From Streptomyces hiroshimensis (GTDB taxonomy: Bacteria; Actinomycetota; Actinomycetes; Streptomycetales; Streptomycetaceae), in NCBI RefSeq assembly GCF_014650335.1, contig NZ_BMUT01000001.1, positions 1,107,037 to 1,171,036 of the forward strand: 64,000 bases of DNA. Direction: 5' to 3'. Position 1 is the stretch's first letter. The number at the start of each line of letters is the position of its first letter. A program made the translations under genes and the position numbers. Below the pieces are notes generated by a model. That model made no database searches. It was not told where the DNA came from and was given only the letters and a program-made list of their open reading frames with translations. Positions 17,439 through 26,357 of this stretch are shown here, in pieces.

Positions 17439-19055
17439 ATGAGACGACTGTTTCTCGCGCTGTGCGCCGCGACCACCGGTCTGGTGCTGGGCATGGGCCC
17501 CGCCGTGGCCGCGGGCCCGCCGACCGAGTTCGGCACCGACTGGCACGACCCGATCACCGCCGGCCCGCCGGTGGCCACGCCCGGCACCACGTCGTGCACG
17601 GCCACGCTCGCCGACACCGAGTTCCGCGACTACACGCCCTACAAGAGCACCTACATACCGCCCAAGGGCTGCGGCGACCGCTGGAACAAGGTCGTCCTGC
17701 GGCTCGACGGGGCCGTCGCCGGACGGCAGTACGACCGCCTCGGCTATCTGCAGGTCGGCGGCGTGGAAGTCCTGCGCACCTCCACCCCGGAGCCCTCTCC
17801 CGAGGGCATCACCTGGCACGTGGAGAAGGACGTCACCCGCTACGCGGCCACCTTCCGGGACAAGCAGCCCGTCGAGATGCTCATCGGCAACCTGGTGAAC
17901 GAGACCTACACCGGTGTCATCAAGGTCAAGGCGACGCTGACCTTCTACGCCGCCGAGGGGCGGGCCGGGGCGGCACATACGCCGGACAAGGTGCTCACCC
18001 TGGACGGCGCGCACAACGTGGGTACGTCCTATGAAGGGCTGTTGACCACGCCGCGCAACAGCGAGCGGATCGTGGCGGAGGTGTACGCGACCGGCTCGGG
18101 CGGTGGCTGCGAGGAGTTCTGGTACCTCACCGTGCCGGACGCGGCACCGTACTCGTGCAAGGCCAAGGACGGCCCCTACCGCGAGGTTCAGGTGTCCGTG
18201 GACGGCAAACTCGCCGGGATCGCCGCACCCTTCCCCACCGTATGGACGGGCGGCTGGTCCAACCCCTTCCTGTGGTACGTCATTCCCGGCCCGCGGGCCT
18301 TCGACGTACGGCCGGTGGAGTACGACCTGACCCCCTTCGCCGGGCAGCTCAACGACGGCAGGCCGCACCGGATCACGATCTCGGTCGCCGGCGTGCCGGA
18401 GGGCCAGAGCGGCTGGAGCACCCCGACCAACATCCTGGTCTGGCAGGACTCCAAGGCGACGCAGGTCACCGGGGCCCTGACCACGCACGAGGCGGGTGCG
18501 CCCGCGAACACGGCCACCTACGAACCGGGCACGGAGCACCGGCTGAAGGCCGACGGCGGGCACTCCCTGAAGGTCGCCGGCTACATCGACACCTCGCACG
18601 GAAGGGTGACCACCACCGTCACCCGCTCGCTTGCCGCCGCGTCCACCCACAGCTGGACCGACGGCGAGTCGAAGGACGCCCTCCTGGCCCGCTGGACCGA
18701 CGACGAGAACGTCACGGTGGCCGGCCACGGACCCGCCACGACGACCCGCGCCCACCGGGTCTACAGCATGGACGGCGAGATCAGCATCGGCGCGGGCGAC
18801 CGGCTGCGCACCGTGATGACGATGGGTGACCGCTCCGAGAACGTCACCCTGCGCGCCGGCAAGCGGATCGGGTGGTCGCTGCTGGACGACGGCTACACGG
18901 GCGACGCGGCGTACAACCAGAACGTCCCGAGGGACCAGCGGCACGCCACGGGCGTCTCGCGTGAGCGCTACCGACTCCTCGGCCCCGGGACCTGTTACGA
19001 CCGGACCCTGGCCACCGCCCAGGGAGAGCTGACGGAGGACAGGCGCTCCTGCTGA
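17439..19055 (+). CDS. Secreted peptide-N4-(N-acetylglucosaminyl)asparagine amidase (PNGase A type)
   Basis: A 538-residue secreted protein: signal peptide MRRLFLALCAATTGLVLGMG...AVA, then the PNGase A fold. VVLRLDGAVAGRQYDRLGYLQVGGVEVLRTSTPEPSPEG and IGNLVNETYTGVIKV match the plant and fungal PNGase A core, which cleaves N-glycans from asparagine. Cysteines (CTATL, PPKGC, GGCEEFW, YSCKAK) suggest disulphides outside the cell. It probably strips glycans from eukaryotic glycoproteins in soil (inference). It is divergent from the ABC exporter and convergent with marR. Confidence 0.87.
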   Translation: MRRLFLALCAATTGLVLGMGPAVAAGPPTEFGTDWHDPITAGPPVATPGTTSCTATLADTEFRDYTPYKSTYIPPKGCGDRWNKVVLRLDGAVAGRQYDRLGYLQVGGVEVLRTSTPEPSPEGITWHVEKDVTRYAATFRDKQPVEMLIGNLVNETYTGVIKVKATLTFYAAEGRAGAAHTPDKVLTLDGAHNVGTSYEGLLTTPRNSERIVAEVYATGSGGGCEEFWYLTVPDAAPYSCKAKDGPYREVQVSVDGKLAGIAAPFPTVWTGGWSNPFLWYVIPGPRAFDVRPVEYDLTPFAGQLNDGRPHRITISVAGVPEGQSGWSTPTNILVWQDSKATQVTGALTTHEAGAPANTATYEPGTEHRLKADGGHSLKVAGYIDTSHGRVTTTVTRSLAAASTHSWTDGESKDALLARWTDDENVTVAGHGPATTTRAHRVYSMDGEISIGAGDRLRTVMTMGDRSENVTLRAGKRIGWSLLDDGYTGDAAYNQNVPRDQRHATGVSRERYRLLGPGTCYDRTLATAQGELTEDRRSC

Positions 19056-19088
19056 CCCTCCTGGCGGAAGCGTGCCGGGCCCGCGCCT

Positions 19089-19529
19089 TCAGCAGGCGGG
19101 GCCCGGACCGGCCATCAGCTCGTCCAGCAGGCTGCCGAGCTGCTCGCGCTGCTCCGCCGAGAGCGGTGCGAGGACGTCCTCCACGGCCGCCCGGCGGGCC
19201 TCCCTGAGCTTCCTCAGGATCCTGCGGCCCTCGTCCGTCAGCTCGATGCGGATGACCCGGCGGTTGGACGGATCCGGCACCCGGCACACCGAGCCGCCCG
19301 CCTCCAGGGCGTCGACGAGGGTGGTCACGGCCCGCGGCACGACCTCCAGGCGCTGGGCGAGATCGGCCATCCGCGGAGGGTGGTCGTAGTGCGCGACGGT
19401 GCGCAGCAGCCGTGACTGGGCAGGGGTGATCCCGACCGGGTCCAGATAGTGCTTCTGGGCCCGGTGGAGCCTGCGGGTGAGACGCAGCAGCTGCTCGGCG
19501 AGCTGTCCGGACGTGTCGGGGGCGGTCAT
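19089..19529 (-). CDS. MarR family transcriptional regulator
   Basis: A 146-residue winged-helix repressor. GITPAQSRLLRTVAHYDHPPRMADLAQRLEV is the HTH and PSNRRVIRIELTDEGRRIL the wing, both typical MarR. The C-terminal helices carry a terminal cysteine (GPAC) but no obvious redox pair. It is divergent from a multidrug-type ABC exporter and a palindromic site lies between them, so it most likely represses that exporter and itself until a small lipophilic ligand binds. Confidence 0.93.
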   Translation of the reverse strand: MTAPDTSGQLAEQLLRLTRRLHRAQKHYLDPVGITPAQSRLLRTVAHYDHPPRMADLAQRLEVVPRAVTTLVDALEAGGSVCRVPDPSNRRVIRIELTDEGRRILRKLREARRAAVEDVLAPLSAEQREQLGSLLDELMAGPGPAC

Positions 19530-19560
19530 GATCAGAGGTTACCAGGACGGAATTCATTGT

Positions 19561-19587
19561 GAGCTTAGGTAACAGTGAGCTAAGCTC
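19561..19587. promoter_or_regulatory. Probable MarR operator
   Basis: GAGCTTAG (19561-19568) and CTAAGCTC (19580-19587) form a perfect 8-bp inverted repeat with an 11-base spacer. A shorter near-palindrome, GAGCTAAGCTC, overlaps its right arm. It lies in the 142-base gap between marR and the divergent ABC exporter gene. Low-GC content compared with the surroundings supports a promoter/operator role. Confidence 0.6.
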
Positions 19588-19671
19588 GGTGATCGACCGT
19601 TCCACCTCTGAGGCATCCGCCTCTGAGACACCACCGTCCGAAGACAGCCCGTCTCTGAAAACCAGGAGCCC

Positions 19672-21489
19672 ATGCGTCACGACGAAGAGAACTGGACCCC
19701 ACCGCCCGCTGATCCGGAGCAGCCCGCACAGGTGCGTCGCATCCTCCGGTTGTTCCGCCCCTACCGAGGCAGGCTCGCCCTTGTCGGCCTGCTCGTCGCC
19801 GCCTCCTCGCTCGTCTCCGTCGCCTCGCCGTTCATGCTGCGCGAGGTCCTCGACACCGCGATCCCCCAGGGGCGCACGGGGCTGCTGAGCCTCCTCGCGC
19901 TCGGCATGATCGTCGCCGCAGTCGTGAACAGCGTCTTCGGCGTCGTGCAGACCCTGCTCTCCACGACCGTCGGCCAGCGCGTGATGCACGACCTGCGCAC
20001 CGCCGTCTACGACCGCCTCCAGCGGATGCCGCTCGCCTTCTTCACCCGCACCCGCACCGGCGAGGTGCAGTCCCGCATCGCCAACGACATCGGCGGCATG
20101 CAGGCCACCGTCACCTCCACGGCCACCTCGCTCGTCTCCAACCTCACCAGCGTCGTCGCCACCGTGGTCGCGATGCTCGCCCTCGACTGGCGGCTGACTG
20201 TCGTCTCGCTGCTCCTGCTGCCGGTGTTCGTGGCGATCAGCCGCCGCGTCGGCCGCGAGCGCAAGAAGATCACGTCACAGCGGCAGAAACAGATGGCGGT
20301 CATGGCCGCCATGGTCACCGAGTCGCTCTCCGTCAGTGGCATCCTGCTCGGCCGCACGATGGGCCGCGCCGACTCCCTGGCCCAGGGCTTCGCCAAGGAG
20401 TCCGATCGGCTCGTCGGCCTCGAGGTGCGGGCGAGCATGGCCGGGCGCTGGCGGATGTCCACCATCGGCATCGTCATGGCCGCGATGCCCGCCGTCATCT
20501 ACTGGGCCGCGGGCATCGCCCTGCAGACGGGCGGTCCGGGGATCTCCATCGGCACCCTGGTGGCCTTCGTCTCCCTGCAGCAGGGCATGTTCCGGCCCGC
20601 TGTCCAGCTCCTGTCCACGGGCGTGCAGATGCAGACCTCCCTCGCGCTCTTCCAGCGGATCTTCGAATACCTCGACCTCCCGGTGGACATCGCCGAGCCG
20701 GAGAAGCCGGTGCGCCTGGAGAAGGTGCGGGGCGAAGTGCGCTTCGACGAGGTCTCCTTCTCCTACGACGCCCCGGGCTCGCGCGAACTCTCGGCCCCGA
20801 CGCTCAGCGGGATCGACCTGACCGTGCCGGCCGGCGGAAGCCTCGCCGTCGTCGGACCGACCGGCTCGGGCAAGAGCACGCTCAGTTACCTCGTGCCCCG
20901 CCTCTACGACGTCACCGGCGGCCGCGTCCTGCTCGACGGGGTCGACGTCCGCGACCTCGACTTCGACACCCTGGCCCGGGCGGTCGGCGTGGTCTCCCAG
21001 GAGACCTACCTCTTCCACGCCTCCGTCGCGGACAACCTTCGCTTCGCCAAGCCCGAGGCGACGGACGAGGAGATCAGATCGGCGGCCCGTGCCGCACAGA
21101 TCCACGACCACATCGCCGCCCTCCCCGACGGGTACGACACCCTCGTCGGTGAGCGGGGCTACCGCTTCTCCGGCGGTGAGAAGCAGCGTCTGGCCATCGC
21201 CCGGACGATCCTGCGCGACCCTCCTGTGCTGATCCTCGACGAGGCGACCAGCGCCCTGGACACCCGCACCGAGCACGCCGTCCAGCAGGCCATCGACGCC
21301 CTCTCCGCCGGGCGGACGACGATCACCATCGCGCACCGCCTCTCCACGGTCCGCAACGCCGACCGGATCGTCGTCCTCGACCGCGGTCGCGTCACCGAGC
21401 ACGGCACCCATGAGGAACTCCTCGCGGAGGACGGGCACTACGCCGCGCTCGTGCGCAAGGATGCCGACCGCGTGACGGCCGATGCCTGA
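19672..21489 (+). CDS. ABC exporter (fused membrane and ATPase domains), multidrug type
   Basis: A 605-residue complete half-transporter that should homodimerise. Six membrane helices span about residues 35-320; the NBD has Walker A GPTGSGKST, Q-loop VVSQETYL, signature FSGGEKQRLAIAR, Walker B VLILDEATSALD and switch IAHRLST, all intact. AGGAG precedes the ATG. The divergent MarR gene and the operator between them suggest drug-inducible efflux. An MHS transporter follows 75 bases downstream. Confidence 0.94.
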   Translation: MRHDEENWTPPPADPEQPAQVRRILRLFRPYRGRLALVGLLVAASSLVSVASPFMLREVLDTAIPQGRTGLLSLLALGMIVAAVVNSVFGVVQTLLSTTVGQRVMHDLRTAVYDRLQRMPLAFFTRTRTGEVQSRIANDIGGMQATVTSTATSLVSNLTSVVATVVAMLALDWRLTVVSLLLLPVFVAISRRVGRERKKITSQRQKQMAVMAAMVTESLSVSGILLGRTMGRADSLAQGFAKESDRLVGLEVRASMAGRWRMSTIGIVMAAMPAVIYWAAGIALQTGGPGISIGTLVAFVSLQQGMFRPAVQLLSTGVQMQTSLALFQRIFEYLDLPVDIAEPEKPVRLEKVRGEVRFDEVSFSYDAPGSRELSAPTLSGIDLTVPAGGSLAVVGPTGSGKSTLSYLVPRLYDVTGGRVLLDGVDVRDLDFDTLARAVGVVSQETYLFHASVADNLRFAKPEATDEEIRSAARAAQIHDHIAALPDGYDTLVGERGYRFSGGEKQRLAIARTILRDPPVLILDEATSALDTRTEHAVQQAIDALSAGRTTITIAHRLSTVRNADRIVVLDRGRVTEHGTHEELLAEDGHYAALVRKDADRVTADA

Positions 21490-21564
21490 GACCGGGTAGC
21501 CCTCGTCGGACCGAGAGGGTTCGTACGGGTGTGCGGGAGGGTTGCCCGGGGGATCCAAGGGATC

Positions 21565-22932
21565 ATGAAACAATCCGAGCCCTTGTCCGCCGGCGGCGAG
21601 ATCAGCGCCGCCCCCGACGCCGCCGCCCCCGACGTCACGAACGTCCCCACGCTGCCGTCCCGTTCCCCGCTGCGCCAGCTCGCTGCGGCGTCCGTGGGAA
21701 ACGCCGCAGAGTGGTACGACTGGTACGCCTATTCATTCCTGGCCGTCTACTTCGCCGACCAGGTCTTCCCCAAGGGCTCCGGCAACTCCCTCGTGCCGCT
21801 GCTCTCGACCTTCGCCGTCTTCGCGGTCGGCTTCTTCATGCGCCCGGTCGGCGGCCTGCTCATGGGCGCGGTCGCCGACCGGCGAGGCCGGCGCGCCGCC
21901 CTTACTGTCACCATCCTGCTCATGGGCGCCGGCAGCCTCCTGCTCGCGCTCACTCCGACCTACGCCGCCACCGGCGTCCTCGCACCCGTCGTCCTCGTGA
22001 TCGCCCGGCTGATCCAGGGACTCTCGGTCGGAGGGGAGTTCGCCGCGTCCACGACCTTCCTCGTGGAGTCGGCGGGCCCGGGCCGCAGAGGGCTGTTCTC
22101 CAGCTTCCAGTACGTGTCCACGACCATCGGCCAGCTCCTCGCCTCGGGCATCGCGGCACTGCTCGACCACCTCCTCACCGAGGGACAGATGGGCGACTGG
22201 GGGTGGCGTGTGCCGTTCCTCATCGGTGCGGTCATCAGCCTGGCCGGATTCTGGATCCGGCAGGGCGCCGAGGAGACGCACGACGTACCGGGGAAGGAGG
22301 CCGCGCGGCCGGCCCTCTTCGAAGCCGTACGACGGCACCCCCGTGAGTCGCTCCTGATCTGCGGCATCACCGCCGGCGGCACCCTCGCCTACTACACCTG
22401 GACGACCTACCTGCCGACCTACGCCCAGATGAACGCCGGATTCGACAAGGGCGATGCGCTCGCCGTGGGCACGATCTCGCTGGCCTTCTTCGCGGCGCTC
22501 CAGCCCCTCGGCGGGCTGCTGTCCGACCGCGTCGGCCGCAAACCGCTGCTGATCGGCTTCGCGGTGGGGTTCGCCGCCCTGGCAGTCCCCCTGCTGCACG
22601 CGATCGGCGGCTCCTTCACGTCTCTGCTGCTCGTGCAGTGCGCCGGCATGGTGCTGCTCACCGGATACACCTCGATCGCGGCCGCCGTGAACGCCGAGGT
22701 GTTCCCCGCGCGTGTACGGGCTGCAGGGATCGGCTTCCCCTACTCGCTGACCGTGGCGCTCTTCGGCGGCACGGCTCCCTACCTCGGCACCTGGTTCAAG
22801 GATTCGGGTCACCCGGGTGCGTTCCCCTGGTACGTGGCAGGGCTCTGCCTGGTCTCCGCGTGCGTCTACGTGATCCTGCCGGAGACGGCGAAGCGACCGC
22901 TCGACCGCTCCGTTCAGCCTGCCGGCCGCTGA
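21565..22932 (+). CDS. MFS transporter, metabolite:H+ symporter (MHS) family
   Basis: A 455-residue twelve-helix permease. GNAAEWYDWYAYSF at the first helix, DRRGRRAALTVTILLMG at loop 2-3, RLIQGLSVGGEFAASTTFLVE and the mid-loop DRVGRKPLLIG are signatures of the MHS group (alpha-ketoglutarate, proline/betaine, dicarboxylate or shikimate uptake). The acid-type substrate cannot be fixed. It is convergent with the CoA transferase gene, overlapping it by 19 bases. The ATG at 21565 is the first one consistent with the family start. Confidence 0.9.
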   Translation: MKQSEPLSAGGEISAAPDAAAPDVTNVPTLPSRSPLRQLAAASVGNAAEWYDWYAYSFLAVYFADQVFPKGSGNSLVPLLSTFAVFAVGFFMRPVGGLLMGAVADRRGRRAALTVTILLMGAGSLLLALTPTYAATGVLAPVVLVIARLIQGLSVGGEFAASTTFLVESAGPGRRGLFSSFQYVSTTIGQLLASGIAALLDHLLTEGQMGDWGWRVPFLIGAVISLAGFWIRQGAEETHDVPGKEAARPALFEAVRRHPRESLLICGITAGGTLAYYTWTTYLPTYAQMNAGFDKGDALAVGTISLAFFAALQPLGGLLSDRVGRKPLLIGFAVGFAALAVPLLHAIGGSFTSLLLVQCAGMVLLTGYTSIAAAVNAEVFPARVRAAGIGFPYSLTVALFGGTAPYLGTWFKDSGHPGAFPWYVAGLCLVSACVYVILPETAKRPLDRSVQPAGR

Positions 22933-24104
22933 TCCGCCCCGGAGGCGTCGGCTCCAGAGGACGCTTGCTCGGCGAACTCGGCACGGACGGCCTCCGTGTG
23001 TTCCCCCAGCGCCGGTACCGCGCGCATGGCCGCCTCCCGCCCCCTCACCTCCACCGGCGGGAGCAGTCCGCGCAGCGGTCCGGCGGGGGAGCCGAATTCG
23101 CGCCACCGGTCGCGCGCCGCGAGCTGCGGATGGTCCGTGAACTCGGACACCGTCCGCAGCCGGGCGTTCGCGATGCCCGTCCTGTCGAGCAGGGCCACCA
23201 CCCCGTCCGCGGTGTGCGCGGCGAAGTGCTTCTCGATGACGCCGGTGAGCTCCTCGTCGTGGGTCCGGCGCAGTGGATTGTCCGCGAAGCGGGGATCACG
23301 GATCAGCGCAGGCTGCCGCAGCACCCGTTCGCACAGGGCCACCCATTCCCGGTCGTTCTGCACGCTCAGGAACACCTGTCCGCCGTCTCCGCAGCGATAG
23401 TGGCCGTAGGGGGAGATGGACGGGTGCCGTGCGCCGCTGCGGGTGAGCGGGGCGCCGCCGTACGCCTCTGCGTAGTACGGCTGCCCCATCCACTCCGCGA
23501 GCGCGTCGAAGAGGGAGACGGACAGCGCCGTGCCCTCGCCGGTGCGTTCGCGCTCGTAGAGAGCGGTGAGGATGCCCGTGTAGGCGTACATGCCGCCTGC
23601 TATGTCGGCGACGGAGATGCCGGGACGGGCGGGGGAGGCGACGTCGCCGGTGAGCGAGACCAGCCCGGCCTCGCACTGCACCAGCAGGTCGTACGCCTTC
23701 TTGTCACGGTACGGGCCCTCGGCGCCGTACCCGGAGACGTCGCAGGTGATCAGGCGGGGGTGGCGGGCGCGCAGCACCTCGCAGCCGAGGCCCAGCCGTC
23801 CGGCCGCGCCGGGGCCCAGGTTCTGGATGAAGACATCTGCGCGGGCCAGGAAGCGGTCGAGCAGCGCGCGGTCGGTATCGGTCCCCAGGTCGAGGGCGAC
23901 GCTCTCCTTCCCGCGGTTGACCCAGACGAAATAGGCGGAGAGCCCTTTCGTCCTGCGGTCGTAGTCGCGGGCGAAGTCCCCGCGGCCCGGCCGTTCGATC
24001 TTGATCACACGGGCGCCGAGGTCCGCGAGCTGACGGGTGGCGAAGGGGGCGGCCACGGCCTGTTCGAGGGCGACGACCGTGATGTCGTGCAGAGGCTGCT
24101 TCAA
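22914..24104 (-). CDS. CaiB/BaiF family (class III) CoA transferase
   Basis: A 396-residue family III CoA transferase, which moves CoA between carboxylic acids. TVVALEQAVAAPFATRQLADLGARVIKIERPG is the typical N-terminus and KKAYDLLVQCEAGLVSLTGD holds the catalytic aspartate. I use the TTG at 24104 because AAGGAG stands five bases before it and the family begins at this point; an ATG at 24119 would add five residues (MEGAE), with no ribosome site. Its acyl donor/acceptor is unknown. The adjacent MHS permease may import the acid it activates (inference). Confidence 0.9.
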   Translation of the reverse strand: MKQPLHDITVVALEQAVAAPFATRQLADLGARVIKIERPGRGDFARDYDRRTKGLSAYFVWVNRGKESVALDLGTDTDRALLDRFLARADVFIQNLGPGAAGRLGLGCEVLRARHPRLITCDVSGYGAEGPYRDKKAYDLLVQCEAGLVSLTGDVASPARPGISVADIAGGMYAYTGILTALYERERTGEGTALSVSLFDALAEWMGQPYYAEAYGGAPLTRSGARHPSISPYGHYRCGDGGQVFLSVQNDREWVALCERVLRQPALIRDPRFADNPLRRTHDEELTGVIEKHFAAHTADGVVALLDRTGIANARLRTVSEFTDHPQLAARDRWREFGSPAGPLRGLLPPVEVRGREAAMRAVPALGEHTEAVRAEFAEQASSGADASGADQRPAG

Positions 24105-24204
24105 CTCGGCTCCTTCCATCAGGCAGTTCATATGACCGGGGTTGTGGACAGCCCGGCACACCGGAGACCGGCCACGGCATAGTGTCGCGGCCATGGACAG
24201 CAGC

Positions 24205-24873
24205 TCACAGCTCGCGTGGATCGCCCGCCACCAGGATCACCTCCAGGGTGCGCGGCCCGTGGACGCCCTCGACCCGCTCCAGCTCGATGTCGCTCGTCGC
24301 CGACGGGCCCGAGATCCAGGTCAGGGGCCGTGCCGGGGTCAGCCGCCGGATCGCCTGCGGCACGGAGCCGACCACTTGGTCGTCGGTTCGCACCACGCAC
24401 AGGTGATGGTCCGGGATGAGGGTGATGCGCCGGCTCCCCTGATCCGGGCCCGCATCGAGGACGACGGTCCCGGTCTCGGCGATCGCCAGCGCACAGCCGG
24501 TCACCACGCTGTCGACGGAGTCCAGCTCATGATCCGTCAGCACGGGCGAGTCCAGGACGAGTTCGGCCGGAGCCCCGGCGAGCCAGCCGCCCGGAAGCCC
24601 TGCCGGCACGACCACGCGGCGGGCGCCGCGTTCGCCGAGCAGGCGGGCGAGGAGCGCGGGCAGGCCGGGCGCGTCCGTGCGGTGGACGCGGGCGCGGTAG
24701 TCCTCCAGATTCTCCGCCAGCAGGCCGACGGTCGCGGAATGCGTGCGCTCGCCGTGCTGCACGGCGTAGTCACGTGCTACCGGGTGATCCCCCGGGTGCT
24801 CCGACGGCGGCACGTCGGCGAGCGCCCGCCGCACCCGGCCGAGGATCCTTTCCCTGCTCGTCCCGCCGTTCAC
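24205..24873 (-). CDS. lutC: LutC, lactate utilization protein C (LUD domain)
   Basis: A 222-residue LUD-domain protein, third subunit of the LutABC L-lactate oxidase complex that converts lactate to pyruvate. AIAETGTVVLDAGPDQGSR, LIPDHHLCVVR and WISGPSATSDIELERVEGVHGPR are the LutC signatures. The GTG start overlaps the lutB stop by four bases and is preceded by GGGGAGGAG. Last gene of lutABC. Confidence 0.95.
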   Translation of the reverse strand: MNGGTSRERILGRVRRALADVPPSEHPGDHPVARDYAVQHGERTHSATVGLLAENLEDYRARVHRTDAPGLPALLARLLGERGARRVVVPAGLPGGWLAGAPAELVLDSPVLTDHELDSVDSVVTGCALAIAETGTVVLDAGPDQGSRRITLIPDHHLCVVRTDDQVVGSVPQAIRRLTPARPLTWISGPSATSDIELERVEGVHGPRTLEVILVAGDPREL

Positions 24874-26357
24874 GACGGCTCTCCTCCCCGGCCGGGGCCG
24901 CCGCGGGTGCGGGCCCACCAGTCGCGGAAGGACTCGGGTGGCACCTCGGGCAGGTCGCGCGTGTCCGACCAGGCACGGCCCGGTCCGGGCAGCCGCCGGG
25001 GATGCAGCCCGCGGGTCCGGGCCAGCAGCCGCTGGCCGCTGCGCAGCACGCGGGGGTGGTCGAAGGCCCAGCCTGCGGCACGCATCACGGCGCGCTCGGT
25101 GGCATGCCGCTTCGCCGGCTTGATGACGGTGCGGGTGCCGCGGACCGTCACGGCGCCCCCTTCCACGACCCTCTCCCGCAGATGGACGAGGACTTCGGGG
25201 ATGTCGATGGCCACCGGGCACGCCTCGAAACAGGCGCCGCACAGAGAAGAGGCGTACGGGAGCGACTCCTCCAGGGGCGAGGCCAGGCCACGGAGCTGGG
25301 GGGTGAGGACGGCCCCGATGGGTCCCGGATACGGCGATCCGTACGCGTGGCCCCCGGCCCGCTCGTACACGGGGCAGACGTTCAGGCAGGCCGAGCAGCG
25401 GATACAGCGCAGGGCCTGGCGGCCGGTCCCGTCCGCGAGGGTGTCGGTGCGGCCGTTGTCGAGCAGCACCAGATGGAAGGCACGGGGGCCGTCGCCGTCG
25501 GTGATGCCCGTCCACATCGAGGTGTACGGGTTCATCCGCTCCGCCGTCGACGAACGCGGCAGCAACTGGAGGAAGATCTCCAGGTCGCGCCAGGTGGGCA
25601 CGACCTTCTCGATCCCGACCACCGAGATCAGGGTTTCCGGGAGGGTGAGGCACATCCGGCCGTTGCCTTCGGACTCGACCACGACCAGCGTCCCGGTCTC
25701 CGCCACGGCGAAGTTGGCCCCCGATACGGCCACTTTGGCCCGCAGGAACTTCTCCCGCAGGTGCAGCCGCGCCGCCTCGGCCAGATCGGCGGGCCGGTCG
25801 GTCAGCCCCTCGGGGGCGGACAGCCCCCAGTCGGCCATCCGCCGGAGGAAGATGTCGCGGATCTCGGCGCGGTTGCGGTGGATGGCCGGCACCAGGATGT
25901 GCGAGGGAAGATCGTCGTCGAGCTGCACGATCAGTTCGGCGAGGTCGGTCTCGTACGCACGGATACCGGCCGCCGCGAGGGCTCCGTTGAGGCCGATCTC
26001 CTGCGTGGCCATCGACTTGACCTTGACCACCTCGCGTTCGCCGGTGGCCAGGACCAGGCCGGTGACGATGCGGTTGGCCTCGGCGGCGTCGGCCGCCCAG
26101 TGGACCGTGCCGCCGGCCCGTGTCACCGACTCCTCCAGCTGGAGGAGGTAGTGGTCGAGATGGCGCAGGGTCCGGTCCTTGACTGCGGCACCGGCGGCCC
26201 GCAGCTGCGCCCAGTCGTCCAGCTCCGCGACGGCCCGGTCGCGTTTGGCGCGGATGGTGTGGGTGGCGCGCCGGAGGTTGGCGCGCAGCCGGTGGTCACG
26301 GGTCGAGGCCTCGGCGGCGCGCGGGAAGGAAGGCATCCCCAGATAGGTGCCGGTCAC
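24870..26357 (-). CDS. lutB: LutB, iron-sulfur lactate utilization protein
   Basis: A 495-residue subunit: N-terminal LUD domain (VKVKSMATQEIGLN; AVAETGTLVVVESEGN) followed by two 4Fe-4S binding motifs, CIRCSACLNVCPVY and CGACFEACPVAIDIP, and a C-terminal DUF3390-like tail. It passes electrons from lactate oxidation. Overlaps lutA and lutC by four bases at each end, so all three are translationally coupled. No lutR-type GntR regulator is adjacent. Confidence 0.95.
   Translation of the reverse strand: MTGTYLGMPSFPRAAEASTRDHRLRANLRRATHTIRAKRDRAVAELDDWAQLRAAGAAVKDRTLRHLDHYLLQLEESVTRAGGTVHWAADAAEANRIVTGLVLATGEREVVKVKSMATQEIGLNGALAAAGIRAYETDLAELIVQLDDDLPSHILVPAIHRNRAEIRDIFLRRMADWGLSAPEGLTDRPADLAEAARLHLREKFLRAKVAVSGANFAVAETGTLVVVESEGNGRMCLTLPETLISVVGIEKVVPTWRDLEIFLQLLPRSSTAERMNPYTSMWTGITDGDGPRAFHLVLLDNGRTDTLADGTGRQALRCIRCSACLNVCPVYERAGGHAYGSPYPGPIGAVLTPQLRGLASPLEESLPYASSLCGACFEACPVAIDIPEVLVHLRERVVEGGAVTVRGTRTVIKPAKRHATERAVMRAAGWAFDHPRVLRSGQRLLARTRGLHPRRLPGPGRAWSDTRDLPEVPPESFRDWWARTRGGPGRGGEPS

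Noticed and set aside
24104..24119. ATG at 24119 as start of the CoA transferase
   Set aside because: No ribosome site precedes it, whereas the TTG at 24104 has AAGGAG at five bases and matches the usual family N-terminus.
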